Source of the DNA: Podospora comata
Lineage: Eukaryota > Ascomycota > Sordariomycetes > Sordariales > Podosporaceae
DNA length: 64,000 bases
Assembly (NCBI GenBank): GCA_017354895.1
Contig: CP071494.1
Location: 2,108,001 to 2,172,000 of the forward strand
Direction of reading: 5' to 3'
The notes below the pieces were generated by a model, which worked only from the letters and a program-made list of their open reading frames with translations, did no database searches and was not told the DNA's origin. The translations under genes and the position numbers were made by a program. Positions 60,200 through 64,000 of the stretch are shown in pieces. The stretch's first letter is position 1, and each line of letters opens with the position of its first letter.

Positions 60200-62268
60200 A
60201 TGGGTGTCTGTAATTCTACTTGCTGTGGAGGTACGTCTTTTCCGTGTCCGGTATCTGATAGGGCCGTTGCGCTGATGCTAGATTCCGCAGGCAAATCCCG
60301 CGATGGGCTATACGAAAATGTCCTTGCCGACAACGAAAGGGAGGCAGTAGCCGACCTTCTTCAATACCTTGAAAACGTATGCTGCCACGGTTATTGGCCG
60401 TCTACCCGTTGCTGACATGCTGATAGCGTGGAGAGACCGATTTCTTCTCCGGTGAACCTCTTCGAGCTCTGAGCACTCTCGTCTTCTCAGACAACATCGA
60501 CCTGCAACGAAGCGCGAGTTTGACATTCGCCGAGATCACAGAACGAGGTACGTGGGCAATGACCCGCATGTGCGGCCTACTTTCCGCCATGTTGTCCAAG
60601 CACGGGCGAGACCAGGCCGTCGCCGTATGCAAATCGCTAACATGTGATCTTCTACAGACGTACGAGCCGTCGACCGCGACACCCTCGGGCCTATTCTCTT
60701 CCTTTTGGAGAACTCGGACATCGAGGTACAACGAGCGGCTAGTGCCGCGCTGGGAAATCTTGCCGTCAACAGTAAGGACACCGCCGGCAACCTTTCGCGG
60801 AGCAACGCCATCGGATGCTAACACAAACGTGCAGCGGATAACAAGGTTCTGATTGTTCAGCTTGGTGGTCTCCAACCCCTTATCCGACAAATGATGTCGC
60901 CAAACGTCGAGGTTCAGTGCAACGCCGTCGGGTGTATCACCAATTTGGCTACCCATGAGGATAACAAGGCCAAGATCGCACGGTCTGGTGCCCTTGGTCC
61001 ATTGACACGCCTCGCCAAATCGAAGGATATGAGGGTACAGAGGAATGCCACCGGGGCTTTGCTCAATATGACACATTCCGGTATGTTGGTTGTCACGACT
61101 TCTGTGCTCGGCAAATCGTGGCTAACAAGTTTTGTAGACGAAAACCGGCAACAACTAGTGAATGCTGGTGCCATCCCCGTCCTCGTCCAGCTTCTTTCCT
61201 CGGCCGACGTGGACGTCCAATATTATTGCACGACAGCCTTGAGCAATATTGCTGTCGATGCTGCCAACAGGCGGAAGTTGGCGCAGTCCGAGACCAGGCT
61301 TGTGCAGTCCTTGGTACACTTGATGGATTCATCATCGCCAAAGGTACAATGCCAAGCCGCCCTGGCACTTCGAAATCTCGCCTCGGACGAAAAGTACCAG
61401 CTCGAAATCGTCCGCACCAACGGTCTTGGGGCTCTCCTCCGTCTACTTCAATCTTCTTACCTGCCTTTAATCTTGTCCGCAGTCGCATGCATACGCAATA
61501 TCTCCATCCATCCTTCAAACGAGTCGCCAATTATCGAAGCCGGATTTCTCAAGCCACTGGTTGACCTCCTCGGTTCTACTGATAACGAGGAGATCCAGTG
61601 CCATGCGATCTCAACGCTTCGAAATCTTGCCGCAAGCTCTGACCGTAACAAGTTGCTCGTGCTCGAGGCGGGCGCCGTACAGAAGTGCAAGCAGCTTGTA
61701 CTCGAGGTTCCTGTAACGGTTCAATCTGAGATGACGGCTGCTATTGCTGTTCTCGCCCTGAGTGACGAGCTCAAGACACATCTGCTGGAGCTTGGCGTCT
61801 TTGAGGTTTTGATTCCACTCACGAAGTCACCCAGCATTGAGGTTCAAGGAAACAGTGCTGCCGCCCTGGGCAACCTGTCATCCAAAGGTCAGTGGTGTTT
61901 TTTACAGTGTATTGTGTGTGTGCTAACCATTTCTAGTGGGCGATTATTCGATATTCATCCAGAGCTGGACAGATCCTTGCGACGGCATTCACGGCTACCT
62001 CAGCAGGTTTCTCGCCAGCGGAGATGCCACCTTTCAGCACATCTCGATCTGGACGCTGCTTCAGCTTGTTGAATCCGAGGATAAGAAGCTTATTGGGCTC
62101 ATTGGCAAGTCCACGGATATCATGGAAATGATGAAGCAGATTGCCAACCGACAGGTCGAGTCGGACAACGAGCTCGAAGACGACGATGAAGGCGAGGTTG
62201 TCAGTCTCGCTCAGCGCTGCTTGGAGTTGTTGGGTCAGGGTGCGTCGAAGAGTCATATTGAGGGTTGA
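60200..62268 (+). CDS. vac8: Vacuolar armadillo-repeat protein Vac8
   Basis: Lipid-anchored adaptor on the vacuole membrane, acting in vacuole inheritance, nucleus-vacuole junctions and autophagy by binding partners such as Nvj1 and Atg13. Exons 60200-60230, 60291-60376, 60427-60547, 60658-60771, 60835-61080, 61138-61887 and 61937-62268 join in frame (559 aa, normal for the family). [11 protein letters not shown] gives a Gly2 N-myristoylation site and Cys4, Cys8 and Cys9 for palmitoylation. The rest is a near-continuous array of ARM repeats, e.g. [60 protein letters not shown] and [20 protein letters not shown]. The acidic tail ([11 protein letters not shown]) precedes the last helix. The six introns are 50-110 nt long. 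It is convergent with imp1. Confidence 0.97.
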
Positions 62269-63059
62269 GACCGGCACGGCTCTTCGATAGGAGGTTGAGC
62301 TTTTGTTCTGCGCTTGTTGGCATTGTTTTATTGGTTCATTCTGGCTTAAAATATTCATTCGGCATAGTACTCGGCGTGGAGTTGGCGGCGTCTGTATGAA
62401 TTACCATACACGGAACGGGAAGGAAGGAAGTATGGAGGAAAGGGGGGTGGTTCGGAAGACCTTGTATCTTGAACCTGAACCGGTCGAGCATATGGAAGGG
62501 GTCGTGGCGGTGGTCGGGTTATGGAACAGGACAAAAAGAAGGGAAGCCAGGACATGGAACACTTACTACATGTTTTTTTCTCCTCTTTTTCAAAAGACCG
62601 CCGGGGCTTCTTTTGGGACCTCTTTTTTTCCTTTGTACTACTACACATTACCACTATGACACACAGAGAGAGAAAGAGTTTTTGTGTTTTTTTTTCTTCG
62701 GGCTTTGACAGTGTTTTTGGCCTCTTTGGGGCGTCTTTTTCACTATGTTTTATACACGGGTTATGATGGTTGTTGTTGGGTGGGGGAAGAAGGGGGGGGT
62801 GGGGGGGCGGTGATTGTTTGTTGCTATTTATTTTTGATCCATACCACCTTTTATTATTGTGAATTCCAACTTCTATTCCGGCAGCATTAATACTATGCGT
62901 TGATTGTTGTTTTGACCTCTGTTCATAGTGGGATTGATGACATGAATATTGCAGAGACAATAAATAGGTTCTTGGCAGATAGTTCATGTAAACAGTAGAC
63001 AAGGTGAGTGGTTTTTTTTTGGGCGGTTGGGGGGGTAATTAATAGCAAAAATACATTCA
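62269..63059. other. Intergenic, convergent 3' ends of vac8 and imp1
   Basis: About 790 bp, T/G-rich with G-runs (about 62780-62810); likely the two 3' UTRs. No coding frame is supportable. Confidence 0.6.
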
Positions 63060-64000
63060 TCATTCCAAGTCCCTCGCCGCCAAAACCTCCTCTCTAGTAG
63101 GTGGCTTAGTCTTTTTCATTGGGTTCCTGACCCACTCGAAATTGGCAAAAGGGCCTCTTGTGAAGGAGGGTTCCATTGAGGCGATGACCTTGCCTCTTAT
63201 GAGGCCGAGGGGGACGGGGCCGAAGATGCGGGAGTCGTTTGAGGCTGGGAGGTTGTCGCCTACTAGGTAGACGTGGCCTTCTGGGACCTGTTGTTTGTGT
63301 TGGTAAGCTATACTCGACTAGAGTGATGTCGATGATGTGATTGAGAGGGCAGGTTTGTGGTATGTGTGACGGGGAAAAATAAAAAAAAAAGGGGGGGGGG
63401 GGTTGGAGTTGAAGGGATTGGGGCTTACTTGTAACATGAGAGCGTCGTCTGCTGCTGGGCCGGGGGTGCCGATGAGGACATAGTCGCCTGGGAGGCCGAT
63501 GACGCGCTTTACGCCGATGGCGGATGGGCGGTCGGGGAGGGTGAAGGTTACTATGTCGCCTATGGAGAGGTTGCGGCCGAGGCGGGAGAGGCGGGAGGTG
63601 AGGTGCCAGGTTCCTGTGATGGGGTAGGTGGCTAGCATTGAGGGGCCTTGGGCTGGGGCGAGGGAGAGGAGGTTGTTCCAGATTAGGTGGGCGAGGGCAA
63701 GGAGTTTGAGGTAGGAGAGGAGGAGGCGGAGGGGATGGAGGGGGGGGAAGGGGGGGTTTGGTTCGTTTTGTGATTGTTGGTTTTGGTCATGGTGATTGTT
63801 TTGCTGGCGGTGTTGATGTTGGGGTTGGGTATTTTCGGGACTTGTAGTGGTGGTGCTGTAAGACTTTTGGGGTGGTGAGAGGTTGGTCTGTGCCGGTGAG
63901 GTGGGTGAGGGTCTGAATGGGTGTGGTTGTGTGAGTGAGAGCCGGGTGAGTGGTCTGTGAGGTGAGAGGTTGTGTGGCCGGGTAATGGCTCGTAACCGGT
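63060..64000 (-). CDS. imp1: Mitochondrial inner-membrane peptidase Imp1, N-terminus off the window
   Basis: Signal-peptidase-like serine protease (Ser/Lys dyad) of the inner-membrane peptidase complex, which removes sorting signals of intermembrane-space proteins. Minus-strand exons: beyond 64000 to 63429, and 63287-63060 (141-nt intron, phase 0, containing an A10 and a G12 run). The catalytic Ser is in QGPSMLATYP and the Lys in GVKRVIGLPGD. Box E-type motifs follow: VPEGHVYLVGDNLPASNDSR and FGPVPLGLIRGKV. A hydrophobic anchor (LLLSYLKLLALAHLIWNNLL) precedes the Ser box. Upstream the frame stays open to the window edge with no ATG. It encodes Arg/Ser/Thr-rich, presequence-like sequence (RPLTRLSLTQPHPFRPSPTS) and a Gln/Asn/His-rich stretch. 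That makes the N-terminus at least 100 residues longer than in yeast Imp1. Confidence 0.9.

Overview
The window is nuclear DNA of a filamentous ascomycete. Almost every gene is split by short introns (about 50-110 nt) with GT...AG ends and CTAAC/CTGAC-like branch sites. The proteins match Sordariomycete families, and a conidiation-type homeobox gene and CA-, GA- and CAA-type microsatellites are present. Sordariales (Podospora/Chaetomium/Neurospora relatives) is the best guess, but this is inference from protein similarity. I see no transposon, LTR element, rRNA, tRNA or secondary-metabolite cluster. The genes are ordinary housekeeping and regulatory genes and I found no clear new 'system'; the most unusual part is the region around the homeobox gene.

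Layout. 1-2.3 kb: replication-fork protection gene tof1 (minus, cut by the window edge) is divergent from a mitochondrial 3-hydroxybutyryl-CoA dehydrogenase (plus), with MluI-box-like sites between them. 2.3-23.3 kb: a gene-poor domain of about 21 kb with one supportable gene, the Htf1-type homeobox regulator at 12.3-14.6 kb. 23.3-33.6 kb: three minus-strand genes, namely a BOR1-type borate/anion transporter, the mitochondrial m-AAA protease and a Zn(II)2Cys6 regulator. 36.1-39.1 kb: two mitoribosomal large-subunit genes (mL38 and uL4m), divergent from a 394-bp promoter. 41.4-42.6 kb: Mediator subunit Med19. 44.6-49.3 kb: a lipase-fold protein with an unusual C-terminal tail, divergent from a single-pass membrane sensor-like protein. 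50.6-58.2 kb: a very long RhoGAP protein and the AMPK gamma subunit Snf4, both minus. 60.2-64 kb: Vac8 (plus) convergent with inner-membrane peptidase Imp1 (minus, cut by the window edge).

Several genes share themes without forming a cluster: mitochondrial biogenesis and quality control (m-AAA protease, mL38, uL4m, Imp1). In yeast the m-AAA protease matures a mitoribosomal protein and Imp1 cleaves inner-membrane precursors. Nutrient, surface and polarity signalling is represented by Snf4, RhoGAP, the membrane protein and Vac8. Exon borders below were derived by hand from reading frame, splice consensus and family continuity; almost all keep frame exactly, and uncertain ones are flagged.
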